Of a stretch of 64,000 nucleotides of DNA, positions 1 to 11,431 are shown piece after piece. This DNA is from Lindgomyces ingoldianus (lineage: Eukaryota; Ascomycota; Dothideomycetes; Pleosporales; Lindgomycetaceae), in NCBI RefSeq assembly GCF_010093535.1, contig NW_022985178.1, positions 524,505 to 588,504 on the forward strand. Reading direction: 5' to 3'. Under the pieces are notes generated by a model that saw nothing but the letters and a program-made list of their open reading frames with translations, was not told the DNA's origin and did no database searches. Within the stretch, counting starts at the first letter, position 1, and each line of letters opens with the position of its first letter. The translations under genes and the position numbers were made by a program.

Positions 1-134
1 TTAGAATGCTTTATTAATTCAATCTTGTTGTGGTGCAGTATCATAAATCGCCACAGGTTTCTAACCGTCACCATGGTTGTTACGGATTCCGTCGCTAAGT
101 CATGCTGAGTTTCCCTCTTCTTGCCTGGAATTAC

Positions 135-2074
135 CTATGCCATCTTAGGCGCTTCACTCAGAGCCTCGGACAGAGGTCCTATCTCACCCGGTGCCTGTTT
201 GTTGTTTTTACTTTCGGCTTCCGACACCTGACTTTTGGTAGTCTTTTTCACACTCAGCCACTCCATACCTAGAGTAAATGGTACAGAAGCTGCTACTAGT
301 GCAACAGAGAGGATCATAGTGCGGTCGATAGCGGTGTTCCATATTGACTTCAATGTTCGCAGTGCATCCGGGGACGAGACGAGATCCGACAGCCCTGACG
401 CGCCGGCCTTGAGTACAGCGTCGACAGGAAGACCGGGTATTCGACTAGGCAATTGTTCAATAATGGTAGATATCGTTATGGTTTGACCAAATGAGATCGC
501 AGTAGCCCTGAAACAAACACGTGTTAGATATAATCCACAGATGGAGGGATTTGAGCATCTCACGACTTACCCTCCCAATTGGTAGAAAAGCACAGCAAGT
601 CCTGAAGAAGTCAGATAATAACAACTTAGTGAATCAAAATAATCTTACCATTTCCTGTCGGTATATCCTCATCCCTAGATGAGACGAACTTTCAGCATGA
701 ATTCAAATCGTCGGAGCTGGGAATTCATACGGGAGGGTAACTTGAACAGCTGTGTAAGGGAGCTGCATCGCCATCCCCATTCCCAAACCAGCTACCACAA
801 GGAAAGACGCCCATTTCACTGTGGTAGTAGTCTCGCTCAATTGAGTGAGCAGTGCCATTCCTGCGATGCAAACCAGCTCCCCAAGAACCATGTATGGAAC
901 ATAATACCCTGTCGCTCGTACCAAAACCCCTACAATAACCAAAGCAACAATTTGTGGTAAGAGGTAAGGGATGAAATTTACACCGCTGTCAACTGGTTTG
1001 ATATTGCGAACCGATTGGAACCAAAACGGCATAAAGAATGAGATCTGTTTTTCTGGAGAGTTAGCATTGTTTCACAGTAGAGACTATTCCGGGCTTTACT
1101 TACTAGATAGTTCGATGATCCAAGGAAGAACAACACTATTACTCCTGTCCAGATCGATCGGCGTCGAATTACGTGGATAGGAATCAACGCATTATCTTGC
1201 AATATCAACTGAATGCAAACGAATAGAATAGCCAACCCAGCAAACCCAGCAAGAAGTCCGATAATCATAGCAGACTTCCAGGGCTTCGTTTGGCCCCCCC
1301 ATTGCAGCGCAAGAAGAAGACAGCATACTGCGCTGATGAAGGTCAGGCAGCCAAAGGGATCCATGCTAGCCAACTTCTTCTTGAGGGACATTTGTTGGTA
1401 TTGGTTGTCTTCTCTTTTGAGTTTCAGGAAAACCGTAAGCGCCACGAGAACCGCCGCGCCGATTGGAAGATTGCTAATACCAGAGTAGTCAGCCTCTTGA
1501 CATAGTTGTGTTTCCAAGGACTCTTTGTACGAAATACGACTCACATCCAGAAACACCATCTCCATGAACTGTGCTGAGTAAAAGCACCTCCAAGAGGTGG
1601 TCCCACACAGACAGTCACGGCAAACACGCTAATTACTATTCCCATATACATTGGTCGCTGCTCTAGAGGTACGATTTGGCTGATGATACTGAGTGCACCT
1701 TGGAGGATGCCGGCTGCGCCTAAGCCAGCGATGGCTCTCCCAAAAATGAACACTGCGGAGGATGTAGCTGTGGCGCAGAGGACAGAACCGACTTCGAAAA
1801 TGACGATTGACACTTTGTACACCACCGAGGTGCTGAAGAATTTGTAGAGAGACCCAAATATTGGTTGGAAGGCTGTGATGGTTAAGAGATATGCTGTTCC
1901 ATACCAAGCGATATCCCCCAAGGAATGAAAGTCGGAAGAGATTCTCGGGATAGCTACGTTGATAATGTTTGTATCCAATGCTATGAGAAATGAGCCAAAA
2001 AATAAAGATGTGATAATGATACCAAGCTCCCAGGAGGTAGGATAGCTGGCGTGGGGCTGGTCTGATGGTTCCAT
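135..2074 (-). CDS. MFS drug/toxin exporter, DHA2 (14-TM) type
   Basis: Predicted plasma-membrane proton antiporter exporting small hydrophobic compounds. Six exons on the minus strand: 2074-1545, 1473-1104, 1044-731, 674-649, 601-571 and 507-135, giving 547 aa; the phases close. Every intron has a GT donor and AG acceptor; two internal exons are only 26 and 31 nt. Seen in the protein: an N-terminal region with ALDTNIINVAIPRI, the helix 4 stretch GRAIAGLGAAGI, and the antiporter motif GPPLGGAF followed by WRWCFWINLPIG across the first splice junction. These are hallmarks of fungal DHA2 exporters, and the length is normal for the family. A charged cytoplasmic tail ends it. It diverges from an O-methyltransferase 0.7 kb away, with a P450 beyond, which suggests export of that pathway's product. 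The substrate cannot be read from sequence. Confidence 0.88.
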
Positions 2075-2777
2075 GACGCCTGGTAGGAAAAGAGACGTGA
2101 TGAGAGTGAAGCTAAAAGACGCAAGGGACTCAGAGGAGCGCGCGACTTTCCCAGATTACCGCCTTGTACTTCCATCATCTCGAAAGTTACATTACGTACC
2201 ATGAGGTAAGCCGTGTTCAAGGCCTGCAGTCCCGTCCTCACTAAAGCCGGTAAAATCAGACGAACGGACTAACAACCCAGTGGGGATTTTGCAGGCTGCA
2301 GCAATGCGGCAAAGCCCCCCCTCAGCCCTCCCTCAGCCCTCCCTCAGTCCTGTAAGATCCAGTCGTCTCGAGAACGCCAGACTCAATTTGCAGAACTGTA
2401 GGATTGCGGCAGAGTAAGTGAACTAGGTTAGGACCATGCGGGGCGCAAAATTGTCGCTAAGGCTTGCTGAAATTTGGAAGGCTCGGCCCGGAACTGGGGG
2501 CCAAGATGGCGCTGGGGCAGAATTCTCGTGCAGTCAATACCCCGGTAGGTACGCTTCCGCCTTTCCTCTCCTGTCAAAGACCTCTCAGCGGTTTGTGCGA
2601 GCTTCGCGCGCAAAGCTTCCGAGGCGGGGGGCTTTTTGGGATCGAAATTCAATGGCAATCCTATTTTAAGTGTGCAGGTATCTGTGATGGTAGTAGGTGT
2701 AAAACTCAAAAGAGATCCTTCAAACCTTTACATTTCTACTATTGCATAAAAGTAAACTCTTCTTTCAATAATCAAAG
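2075..2777. promoter_or_regulatory. Divergent intergenic region, MFS exporter / O-methyltransferase
   Basis: About 700 bp separate the two start codons, so the promoters of both genes lie here. The region contains a CT-rich stretch near 2318-2350 in which cagccctccct is repeated, and a GC-rich patch near 2483-2510 with CGGCCCGG. CGG-containing sites of this kind can bind Zn2Cys6 regulators, but no matching regulator gene is in the window and I assign no specific site. Confidence 0.4.
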
Positions 2778-4255
2778 ATGGCTTTTCCAACTGGAAGTAT
2801 GACGGCCCTTGTGAGGCAAATCGAAAAGAATACAGGAGCATTCATCGAGCACTTCACAGCCAAGGGCCTCCCAGAACCTTCTTTTGACAATGGAGACAAT
2901 TTGGCCCTAGGGGAGGAGCTGCCCGCCGACATAGCTGCTGCTAGAGAGGCTGCAATAGAAGCCGCTCACGAATTGCACGACCTCTTACTTGGACCACTGG
3001 GCTTGATTGTGGAATGTTCTGGTCAAGTACGCTCACCCCTGCGAACACTTCTTTGTACGTACCAAACTTACCCACCCAGCAATACTTGCTCTTGTGCATA
3101 CAGTATCTTTATCGTCACCGAATTGCGTATGCAGTCCCAGTAGACGGTGAAAAGACATTTGCCGAGATAGCAGAAGCATGTTCATTGAATGAGAAGGATT
3201 TGACTCGCTTCCTACGTGTCGCCATAAGCCAGCATGTATTCAAAGAGGTCAGAAAAGGGTCTGTCGCTCACACGGCTGCTTCGAAGATGCTGTTGAATAA
3301 TCCTATGCTGGAAGCGTGGACCTTAAACATCGCTCAGGAATTTTGGCCTGCGTTGAGCCGGGTATGTTGCTCGTATTCTTCCACTTTCAGCACTTCTAAC
3401 ATTTCAGTGAAGGCGGTGGATGCCGCGGAAAAATGGCCTGGCTCCGAAGAGCCAAACGAGACTGTACGTTCAGCATTGACCGTCGAGTTCACATCATGAA
3501 TTTAACAGAATTTGCATAGGGCTATTCGTTAGCACACAATACAGACGAAAATCCTTTTGATGTCATTAAGAAAGACCACAAGAGACACCAGCAGTTCGTT
3601 GACGCCATGAGTTTCTCCCACCTTCACCCTTCCTACAGCGTGAAATACCTCGTTGACAACTTTGATTTCGAATCCATTGGAAGAGGCACTATTGTTGATA
3701 TTGGAGGATCTTATGGCCAAGTGAGCATTGCAATCGCAGAGAAATACCCTGACGTTACCTGTATCGTGCAAGACCTCGAAGGCACGATTTCTGGACTATC
3801 TGTCCCCGAGCCGATCAGTCGTCGCGTCCTTGGAATGCCGCATGACTTTTTTACCCCACAGCCAGTCCGTGGTGCCGATGTGTACTTGCTGCGTTGGATT
3901 CTGCATGATTGGTCAGATAAGTACTGCATCAAGATTCTGCAATGCCTGATACCTGGATTAAAGAAAGGGGCCAAGGTCGTCATCAACGACATTTGCATTC
4001 CAGAGCCAGGGCAGCTATCTATTAGGGCTGAGCGATTCTTGCGGTACGTCGCTAAGATCGCTACATATATGCTAATTCTAATACTGAAGCAGACTAATGG
4101 ACATTTCTATGAAAGCATTTAACAATGCACGAGAACGAGACGCAGAGACTTGGGAGTGGCTATTCAGTATGGCGGACAAGAGGTTCCAATTCAAAGGAAT
4201 AACTCTGCCCCCGGACGCGCGCATGGCGATCATCATGGCAGAATGGACCGGATGA
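2778..4255 (+). CDS. S-adenosylmethionine-dependent O-methyltransferase (secondary metabolism type)
   Basis: Transfers a methyl group from SAM to a hydroxyl of a small aromatic or polyketide substrate; probably cytosolic. Five exons: 2778-3026, 3080-3361, 3413-3463, 3520-4043 and 4093-4255, giving 422 aa, typical for the plant-like fungal OMT family. Seen: an N-terminal winged-helix/dimerisation region (about residues 60-170), then the SAM-binding glycine loop VDIGGSYG, the acidic loop end CIVQDLE, and ILHDWSD, whose histidine is the catalytic base in this family. The protein ends MAEWTG. The second intron only keeps frame with the acceptor at 3412, which restores AVDAAEKWPGSEEPNE, a stretch I recognise from homologues. 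It shares a divergent promoter region with the exporter and lies 360 bp upstream of the P450 in the same direction. Confidence 0.88.
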
Positions 4256-4615
4256 GCTGGGGTTCAAACACTATGTGGCCTGAGGTGCGGTAGGGGTTGA
4301 TTGGTTAGATTTAGCCTCTAATTCGATAGCCAATAAGCGTGAAGGTTGATACACCTCCCAGTAAGCGCTCGCCTCGAGCGCTTGTAACCTGCATGTCTCT
4401 TCACCGGTCACGCTTGGCATTTTGAGACACCCGGTTGCCAGGCATGACATTCAGGAACGCCAAGTCATGAACCTAAATGCTGGGTATCAAGGCCCCAAGG
4501 TACCCACGAGCCATGCGGCGTTCGGCTGGGCCGCTTTCCTATCCCCCATCAACCTCCAGTCATCCCACTCTTCACCTCCCCCGCTACATGGTCAAACAGC
4601 AGGACCCTCACAACT
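4256..4615. other. OMT-P450 intergenic spacer
   Basis: 360 bp between the OMT stop and the P450 start. It must hold the OMT 3' end and the P450 promoter. No clear binding site or terminator was recognised. Confidence 0.35.
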
Positions 4616-6396
4616 ATGTTTGAATACCTGATTGCTTTAGTAGGGCTGTACTTTGGATGGAGCCTCGTCTGTCTGGAAATCAACCACAGGCGCGCTTCGT
4701 CCATGGGCATTCCGCTTGTGCGAGTCCCTGTTGATCCACTGAACATCCTCTTCCAAGTATTCGAGCCACACCTCTGGAAAATTCTGGACCTCTTTCCCTC
4801 CGTTATGATGCCAAACTTTGCCCGGTACATGCGACGAGGCTGGTTCTTTCTCGACAAGGCTGACTCCCACCTCCGCTATGGCCCGATATTTGCCTGTGTG
4901 ACGCCTCGTGGCATCCACGTCCAAGTGTGCGACTCGGAGGCGATTCATGACATGTTTTCTCGGCGGTTTGATTTCGTGCGTCCGAGTGAGAATTACAGTA
5001 AGGCCCGCCACGTTCTATTTGACGTGTAAAAATTGATGAGTAGCAGAACTCCTCGAAGTGTACGGCCCTTGTATCTCCACGGCAAGCCCGACAGAATGGC
5101 CGCGGCACAGAAAGATACTCGCCGCGCCATTCAACGAGAGCGTGATGAAATTTGTATGGAGCGAGTCTCTTGAACAGACGAAACAGATGAATGCCTTATG
5201 GGTCAGTTCAAAGAATTCGACCAACGGGATCCAAAGCGTTGCCAAAGATACGCGCACCCTTTCCTTGAATGTTCTTGCTGCTACTGGATTCCGCCGTTCC
5301 TTCAGCTTCCGGTCCTCGAGTGACGGAGAAACAGATACTGACGCGGCGTCTTCCTACCGCGAGGCATTATCGACGGTGTTAGATAACGCCATCCTCCTCA
5401 TGTTAATCCCACCTCGCTATCTATTGCTCCCAATCTTCCCAAAATCACTACAACGCATTGGCAGGGCCGCAGCTGAATTTAAGAACCACATGGAGAGGAT
5501 GTTAGAGGAGGAAACTACGGCTTTAAAGCAGGGTAAAAAGGGTGCAGGAAGTCTCATGACATCCTTTGTCAAGGCTATGAACACTTACGAGGCCCAGCAT
5601 GAAGGCCCCAAACTATCCCAGGGCCTATCTGCTGAAGAAATATTCGGAAACATCTTCGTCATCAACTTCGCCGGTCATGACACTACCGCCAACACTCTTG
5701 CCTTCAGTATGGTCCTGCTTGCTACGGAACCTGAAGTGCAGGAGTGGGTAGCTGAAGAAGTACGCAAGGTAATTATGGAAAATGACGATTGGGAATACGG
5801 CCGTCTCTTTCCACAACTTGTCCGATGCCGCGCCATCCTAGTAAGTAAACCATCTCCCATTACTCCTTCTTACTGAGCCTTCAACCTAGTTCGAGACACT
5901 CCGGCTCTTCCCACCCATCCTCTCGCTTCCAAAACGCACTAGCTCCAAGCCCCAACGCCTTCAGATAGGAGATCGCTCAATCCTCATCCCAGCAAACACC
6001 AGTACTAGCCCTAGCCTTATCGCAGTCCATACCCACCCTCAGTACTGGCCTGACCCCCTGAAATGGAATCCTTCACGATGGATTATTACAGATAGTAACG
6101 CAGCTTCCTCCGGAAGTCACCACGAATCCCTGATCACGCCGCTAAGAGACACTTATTTCCCCTGGTCCGACGGGCCTCAAAACTGCCCCGGTCTCAAGTT
6201 CTCGCAGGTCGAATTCGTTGCTGTGTTAGCGTCCCTTATGTGTCATCACTTGCTGACGATCGTGAGAGAAGATGGGGAAACTAAAAAACAAGCTCGCGAG
6301 CGGGCCGTGAAAGTGATCAATGACTGCGACATGCAGCTCTTGTTGCGGATGCGGGATGCTGATAGGGTTAGGCTGAGGTGTGAACGGAGATCCTAG
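4616..6396 (+). CDS. Cytochrome P450 monooxygenase
   Basis: Haem-thiolate monooxygenase anchored in the ER by an N-terminal helix (FEYLIALVGLYFGW). Three exons: 4616-4997, 5047-5840 and 5890-6396, giving 560 aa; phases close. Seen in order: YGPCIS..TEWPRHRKILAAPF (C-helix, WxxxR), the I-helix oxygen-activation motif AGHDTTANT, the K-helix ExxR as FETLRLFPP at the start of exon 3, the PERF-like WNPSRW, and the haem loop FPWSDGPQNCPG with the axial cysteine. All catalytic landmarks are intact. The W in the haem loop is a normal variant for this group of fungal P450s as I recall it. It is co-directional with the O-methyltransferase, consistent with sequential oxidation and methylation. The substrate is unknown. 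Three genes suggest a cluster edge, with any synthase outside the window. Confidence 0.9.
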
Positions 6397-7304
6397 CCAT
6401 TCTCGCCTGTGCATCTTATGTTAGGTACTTTCGTGTGTAAATAAATCTTCGCAGTTCATCCACGGCGGAAATAACACTCAGTAAATACTTGCTTAAAAAC
6501 GGCCTATGACCAGGTCTAACAGCGGGAGCAGGATAAGAATAGGCCATTCTTAGGGATAATCTACCGCTATTTTATCCTACCGCTGGATGATTGTATCGAG
6601 TTAATAGGCCGACCATTGTGGCGGGATGTAAGATCTAGATACCATGAGGTGCCTTTCGGGGAGTGGGTGCGCAGTAAATACAGGTCCAGGACGAATTTGG
6701 AATATGACATAAGTATACCACCGTACTAAACCATTCGATTTCGAGGTGCGGGCTCGGAAGAACTAGGAGGTCGACTCTGGCTTCCCAGGCAGCGCAAACC
6801 CCTGCAGTAGGGACTCCTCCTGAGGCCTCATCTCACCACAGAGAACTCTTCGACTGAACTCACCCTCGAGAAGCTAGCTAGCTCGTGCAGCATAAGGCGT
6901 TCCGGGCATATTTTCTCATTCGGTTCTCAAGACGCCCAATACTCATTCGCGGCAGCATTAGGATATAGATACTCCACCTTAATTTGTAGCACATCGAGAC
7001 GATTCGCAGTCTTAGTTGGCACGCTGGATCTACAACCAAGGTTTCAAGGTTCTCAACGTCCCTCATCCATGTTCGCCATGCCTCTAGCTTGCTGATTGTC
7101 TAGAGTTGTGCCGCAATATATACTTCTATTCTTTGCGGAATTTTAATATGATCAGCTCTTAGACCAGTTTCGTTTAACCCAGTAGATCGGCTACAATACG
7201 GCCCTATTTGTTCCGTGGCCACTCGTTAAGAATAATGCTCTTCTGCATCGTATCTGAGCCTATCATTCATTTTCCCTCACTTCCCTTGCCTCTTCGAAGC
7301 AACC
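6397..7304. other. Gene-poor spacer
   Basis: No open frame or RNA gene supported. The sequence is moderately AT-rich with scattered short TA-rich runs. It separates the metabolite-type genes from decayed sequence. Confidence 0.4.
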
Positions 7305-7680
7305 ATGTCAAAACCTGTCTTCATCTGCCTTCATGGGGCCTGGTACAACCCTAAGTGCTGGGGTCGATTGACTGCTGCTGTCTAAGCGTGGCTACTGCAC
7401 TGTATGCTCAGAGCTCACAACTTCTGTATCAATTCCTCTGACACTATCCTAGTCTGCCGACGTGGATAAAATCCGCAACACGGTCACTGATCTCGTCCGA
7501 GATCATAATGTTATTCTAGCAATGCATTCCTTTAGCGGCATAACTAGAGGAACTGCTTTACTGGCCTTGGCAAGGAATCCTGTAGGGCTAAGGGCTTAAA
7601 GGGTGGTGTTGTAAGGTTGATCTATATTGCTGACTTCCTTCTTCCGGAGGGCTTTCAACACTCCCCACAGGGGACGAGGC
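7305..7680 (+). pseudogene. Relic of a fungal alpha/beta-hydrolase
   Basis: The 5' end reads MSKPVFICLHGAWYNPKCW, the start of a lipase-like/carboxylesterase alpha/beta-hydrolase with its HGAW oxyanion region. The frame breaks after about 26 codons (stop at 7381), but the neighbouring frame continues SKRGYCT. A probable old intron (gtatgc near 7400 to cctag near 7455) leads into SADVDKIRNTVTDLVRDH, then MHSFSG, the nucleophile-elbow position (GHSxGG in active homologues). Another 1-nt shift near 7597 leads to GGVVRLIYIADFLLPEG. At least two frameshifts are present and the catalytic half is cut short, so it cannot encode an active enzyme. It may be a lost member of the adjacent metabolite cluster. 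Confidence 0.7.
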
Positions 7681-8040
7681 ATCGTAGTGACTTGTGGGCC
7701 GGCCCTTAAGGCTGGTGACACCATATATTGTAACCACAGTACGTTTGGGATAAGCGTTCTTGAAGTAGCAGTTGCCCATTAATAGTGTTCGGCATGGACA
7801 GTTGGATCACCCGCAGGTGCTCGATGAGGGATAGGCTAGTCGTTTTGACAGTTGACGCGGAAGCTTATATAGAGTTCTCTATTAATCTGCCCTTGCGTGG
7901 GTCGGAGGGGGGTTAATCAATTCACTTCTTGGCATTATGAGTTAGTCACATATCGATCAAGCGTCGCTTAAAATGGGCCAAAATCTATCAATTCACTATG
8001 AAACTATATTCCATCCCATGATCCTTGATTGTACATCAAA

Positions 8041-8400
8041 CTAAGCCTTGTTTTTGTTCTCTGTGCCCTCTGTAGGGCTGTTTAGATCCCTCTCGTCAAT
8101 CTCCTCAGTATGCTGCCCTATTGTAACAAGACCTGCCCTATCCCATGAGCTTAAGCACTCATGAGCCTCAATAATATCCTCTTGGAGTTTGTTACGGCGA
8201 TTGGTGATGAGGACGCCTACTAGCAAGAATATCCTCTCAGATTCAGGGCTTATCAGGGGATAGCTAGTACGTCCATTGCCATCTGTGAGAGAGCTGACCA
8301 CTCTTACCTCTGCCATCTGCTAAGAAGCTCTGCGTCGATTAATTTGGCTAGGTCAATTAATGGCGACGATAGGGTTGTTGGCTCAGGTTTGACTGCCCAC
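8041..8400 (-). pseudogene. C-terminal remnant of a hAT-family transposase
   Basis: On the minus strand the sequence reads SALSQMAMDVLAIP and then, after a 1-nt frame change, ISPESERIFL...TNRRNKLQEDII and EAHECLSSWDRAGLV. This is the order and spacing of the hAT C-terminal dimerisation domain (consensus around IP..S.ESER.FS....i...R..L......E...CL..W...g). A frameshift splits the motif, and the region upstream shows no open transposase frame, so it is a dead fragment. Two non-autonomous elements with hAT hallmarks lie at 26.7 and 38.4 kb, but no terminal repeat links them to this relic. Confidence 0.7.
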
Positions 8401-10795
8401 GATGGCGGCATGGAGGTGGCCGACGGGCCGTTGCGTCTGATGCGACGACGGGGTAAGCACCGCGTTGATAGAGAGCGTTTATATTAGGTGCGACAAGGCT
8501 TTTGGACTTATTTTGGTGTTACATGGCATATAAAAGGGATGGGCGGTCGACTAGGCTTGGTACCTTAATTCACTCTCTTAGCGCCCGAAACTACCCCCTT
8601 AGGTCTAGCCTCTACTCAATTAGGCTAGTATTGAAGCCCCAGCTAGCACCTACAGGTATTCCGCCTGTCCATTCCGAACACTGCCCATTAACTAGAGCCA
8701 GGTTGGTACGCGTTTAAGTATGGGTCTGTGGCATCTTTAGATGTGTATTTGTAATACAAGCAGAGACTTCTGCACCATCCCCTATGGTAGTTAGGGTTAG
8801 TAAGTTGTTTATATTTGCATATTTTCAAAGAAAGTTGGAGTTATATGGCCTCTTGTTCAATGGAGTGTTGCTTTATTCATCTAGCTGCTGCCCGATAACG
8901 ACCAGTCAACGCACATTGTAGACGAGCTTTTAGCGGTTTCGAAAAAAAAATCCGCTATCAATTCCCTACAGTGATTGCCCGTCCCATTGTTCAACGAGTC
9001 TAATGTATTGTAGCTCACCTCTTCTGATGCCATCAGTGCTGTTTCTAGCTGGAATAGTAGCAATTCCAATAGGAACGGCCGATTGTCAATAGCGATATTC
9101 TCCGGTCTATTCAGTTTGAAGGCTGCAGGTAAACGGATAGGCGGACTCAGGGGAACAGCCAGCCCCATGTTCTAAGTCAAAGAGTCAGCAGAATATCAAG
9201 AGTTACTCATTATTAGTTTGTAGCCAGGCCAATCCACTATCTATCGCAAGGTTAGAGCTGATCGGTGGTGGAGGGCATGGAGCAGTCAATTAGGTATTGA
9301 GAGATGACCTAGGTATATTGAGGTTAGGTGTAAGGTCTCTGGAGCTCGAGAGAGCTCAGAGGTAAATATATAGTAGCTAAAAGAGCTCTAGTCCTAAACA
9401 GGAAAAGGGTGAGAGTTGAAGGACACACATTCACCATGCGCTAGTTCACGTGAACCAGTTTCGTGTGCAACACTGTCTACTGGTGCCTATACCTCTCTAT
9501 CTATCATGGCTGCCCTAGAGGCTCCTCACCAATACAGCACTCTTCCGCCGCACCACCACCTAGCCTTACATAGTTTAGTTTAGTCTGGTAGACCTAATGG
9601 TTCCTATCATTTCAAACAGTAGCATGAGCTGTCCATCACGCTCTTTCTTTCTTAAGGTCTCAGAATCTCCTGGTTATAGGGTTAGTAGGGAATCTATCAT
9701 CGACGCAATGCAAGAATAAGTTACAGAGTAGATTATGTATTGAACAAAGGTTAACTACGCCCTTTCTAACGAAGATAGGCTTCGTAACTGTATAATAATA
9801 GGTTTTAGCTAGCTCTGCAGCTCTGCGACGCAGAGCAACAGGGTTGCTTAAATTATGTAATCCTCTCCTACTTTACGTGTCTCGGTTATGTTCAGCCTTT
9901 AGTCCCATGTTGTTGTTCTCTACATCCGAGACTAAGGTATCCTATTCCGGTAAAGTCTATTCTTAGTTTAGGTTTGTAACACTAACTAGACTACAACAAC
10001 AAGTGCACGTTAATAGACACCACTAACATGTAATAATGACTATGTTTAAGGACATAACTAGAATTAATGTAGACGTATCTAGAGCGGCCTTTATATATAT
10101 GTCTTAATTAATATATCTTGTTATTGTGGAGTAATCGTACGTTAGACCGCTCTGATTTCGGTGGGGCTGGCGAACGAGTAGTGGGATTCTGATGAAGTGA
10201 GGATCTATGCCAAGACATTTCACCGATTACCTGGCCTGACCGATGGAGCAACCCTTCATGAGTTCTACATTACCACTCCCCACGATATTCGCATGTGAAC
10301 GATATGAAATATTGACGTCAATCTAAAAACTTCGGCAGCCCTCGACACCTCTATGGTTGCATACCCGTCCGGGAATTCTAATCAGGAAACCTAACCGGAT
10401 TTCTGTGATCGGTCTGAGCCGCCTATCCGCAAACTCCAGAATCGGAACAGTATACCGAGATCCAATAGATCCACCATTTAGGCCTACCATTAGGGCAAGG
10501 CTAATATCGCCCTTTTCGGTTTGTGAAACTGGACAGATCGAAACAAAGCTTACGTTGAAGGCTTATCAGGCACAGCAAGAGGAAGAGCCAGGTGGCGTCA
10601 AGACGAAACACGGCATCATAATCCCGCCTAGTACGCAAATTCGCCGCTAGTTCATCGCAGAGACACTAAAGGGACATCACATCCCATTCAAAAGCCAATC
10701 GATCGCGCGTTGTGGAGCCAGCTCAGACTAGATCCTCCCCTTAGTCTTCCCTACCAGTAGCACTCTGAACCACGGCATAGGCCCAACCCCATATA
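8401..10795. other. Decayed, gene-poor region
   Basis: About 2.4 kb without a supportable gene. Short open stretches, for example 8881-9168 on the minus strand and 10357-10650 on the plus strand, show no domain I recognise and are not flanked by convincing splice sites. GAGCTC-containing runs such as gagagctc recur near 9340-9395 and again near 11.6-12.1 kb and 19.84 kb, which may be traces of an old repeat family. Confidence 0.4.
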
Positions 10796-11431
10796 ATGGA
10801 TAACCCTCCTCCAAATCTCGCAGTTCCTCCAGTAACCCCGAAAGAATTTCTCACTGCTTTACGCGAACCAGGACCGGACCGTCTCCAAGTCGCGGCCTCG
10901 CTCCTCGACCGCGGCGCAGACATAAACGGCCTCTATGAATTTCACGTCAGAGGCGGCAAGGGCGGTCCCATCGTCCCACGTGAGCAAGTCACCGCGCTCT
11001 TCGACGCTGCAAAACGCGGCGACTACGAAGCCGTTCAGTTCCTCCTTGGCAGAGGTGCAGATATCAGAGCAAGGAATCTGACAGTTATGGGTATGCATAT
11101 TGAGCTGTTACCATTCCGTCGAGCAATTGAGACGTTATGTGGATTGGATGGGATGAGGACGAGTAAGGAGAGGAGGATTGTGGAGCTAGCAGAGGAGAGA
11201 TTTGGGGTTGAGACGGATGAAGACTATGTGAGAAGGCGGGATGCGTTTGATGGGCTGAGAGGGTATTATATGAGGAATACTAAGACTGGCGTGTTGAAGC
11301 CAAATATCAAAAGGGTGAAGAGTGTCTTGAAGAAAAATAATGCAAAGAGGATTCGAGCTAACAAAGGGAACCGCCATGAGCAGAAACGGTACGGGCTAAG
11401 ATCAAGGAACCCAAACGTTTCCTATGCGTAG
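10796..11431 (+). CDS. Small ankyrin-repeat protein
   Basis: Intronless frame of 211 aa beginning MDNPPPNLAVPP. Two ankyrin-type repeats are visible: one with ASLLDRGADINGLYE (about residues 35-50) and one with VTALFDAAKRGDYEAVQFLLGRGADI (about residues 65-92). The ankyrin part is therefore minimal. The C-terminal third is strongly basic (KPNIKRVKSVLKKNNAKRIR and later KRYGLRSRNP), which could bind nucleic acid or act as a nuclear signal; this is inference. The protein is a likely interaction adaptor without catalytic residues. It sits alone between decayed sequence and the secreted-protein genes. A truncated copy of a larger ankyrin protein is an alternative. Confidence 0.6.
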   Translation: MDNPPPNLAVPPVTPKEFLTALREPGPDRLQVAASLLDRGADINGLYEFHVRGGKGGPIVPREQVTALFDAAKRGDYEAVQFLLGRGADIRARNLTVMGMHIELLPFRRAIETLCGLDGMRTSKERRIVELAEERFGVETDEDYVRRRDAFDGLRGYYMRNTKTGVLKPNIKRVKSVLKKNNAKRIRANKGNRHEQKRYGLRSRNPNVSYA

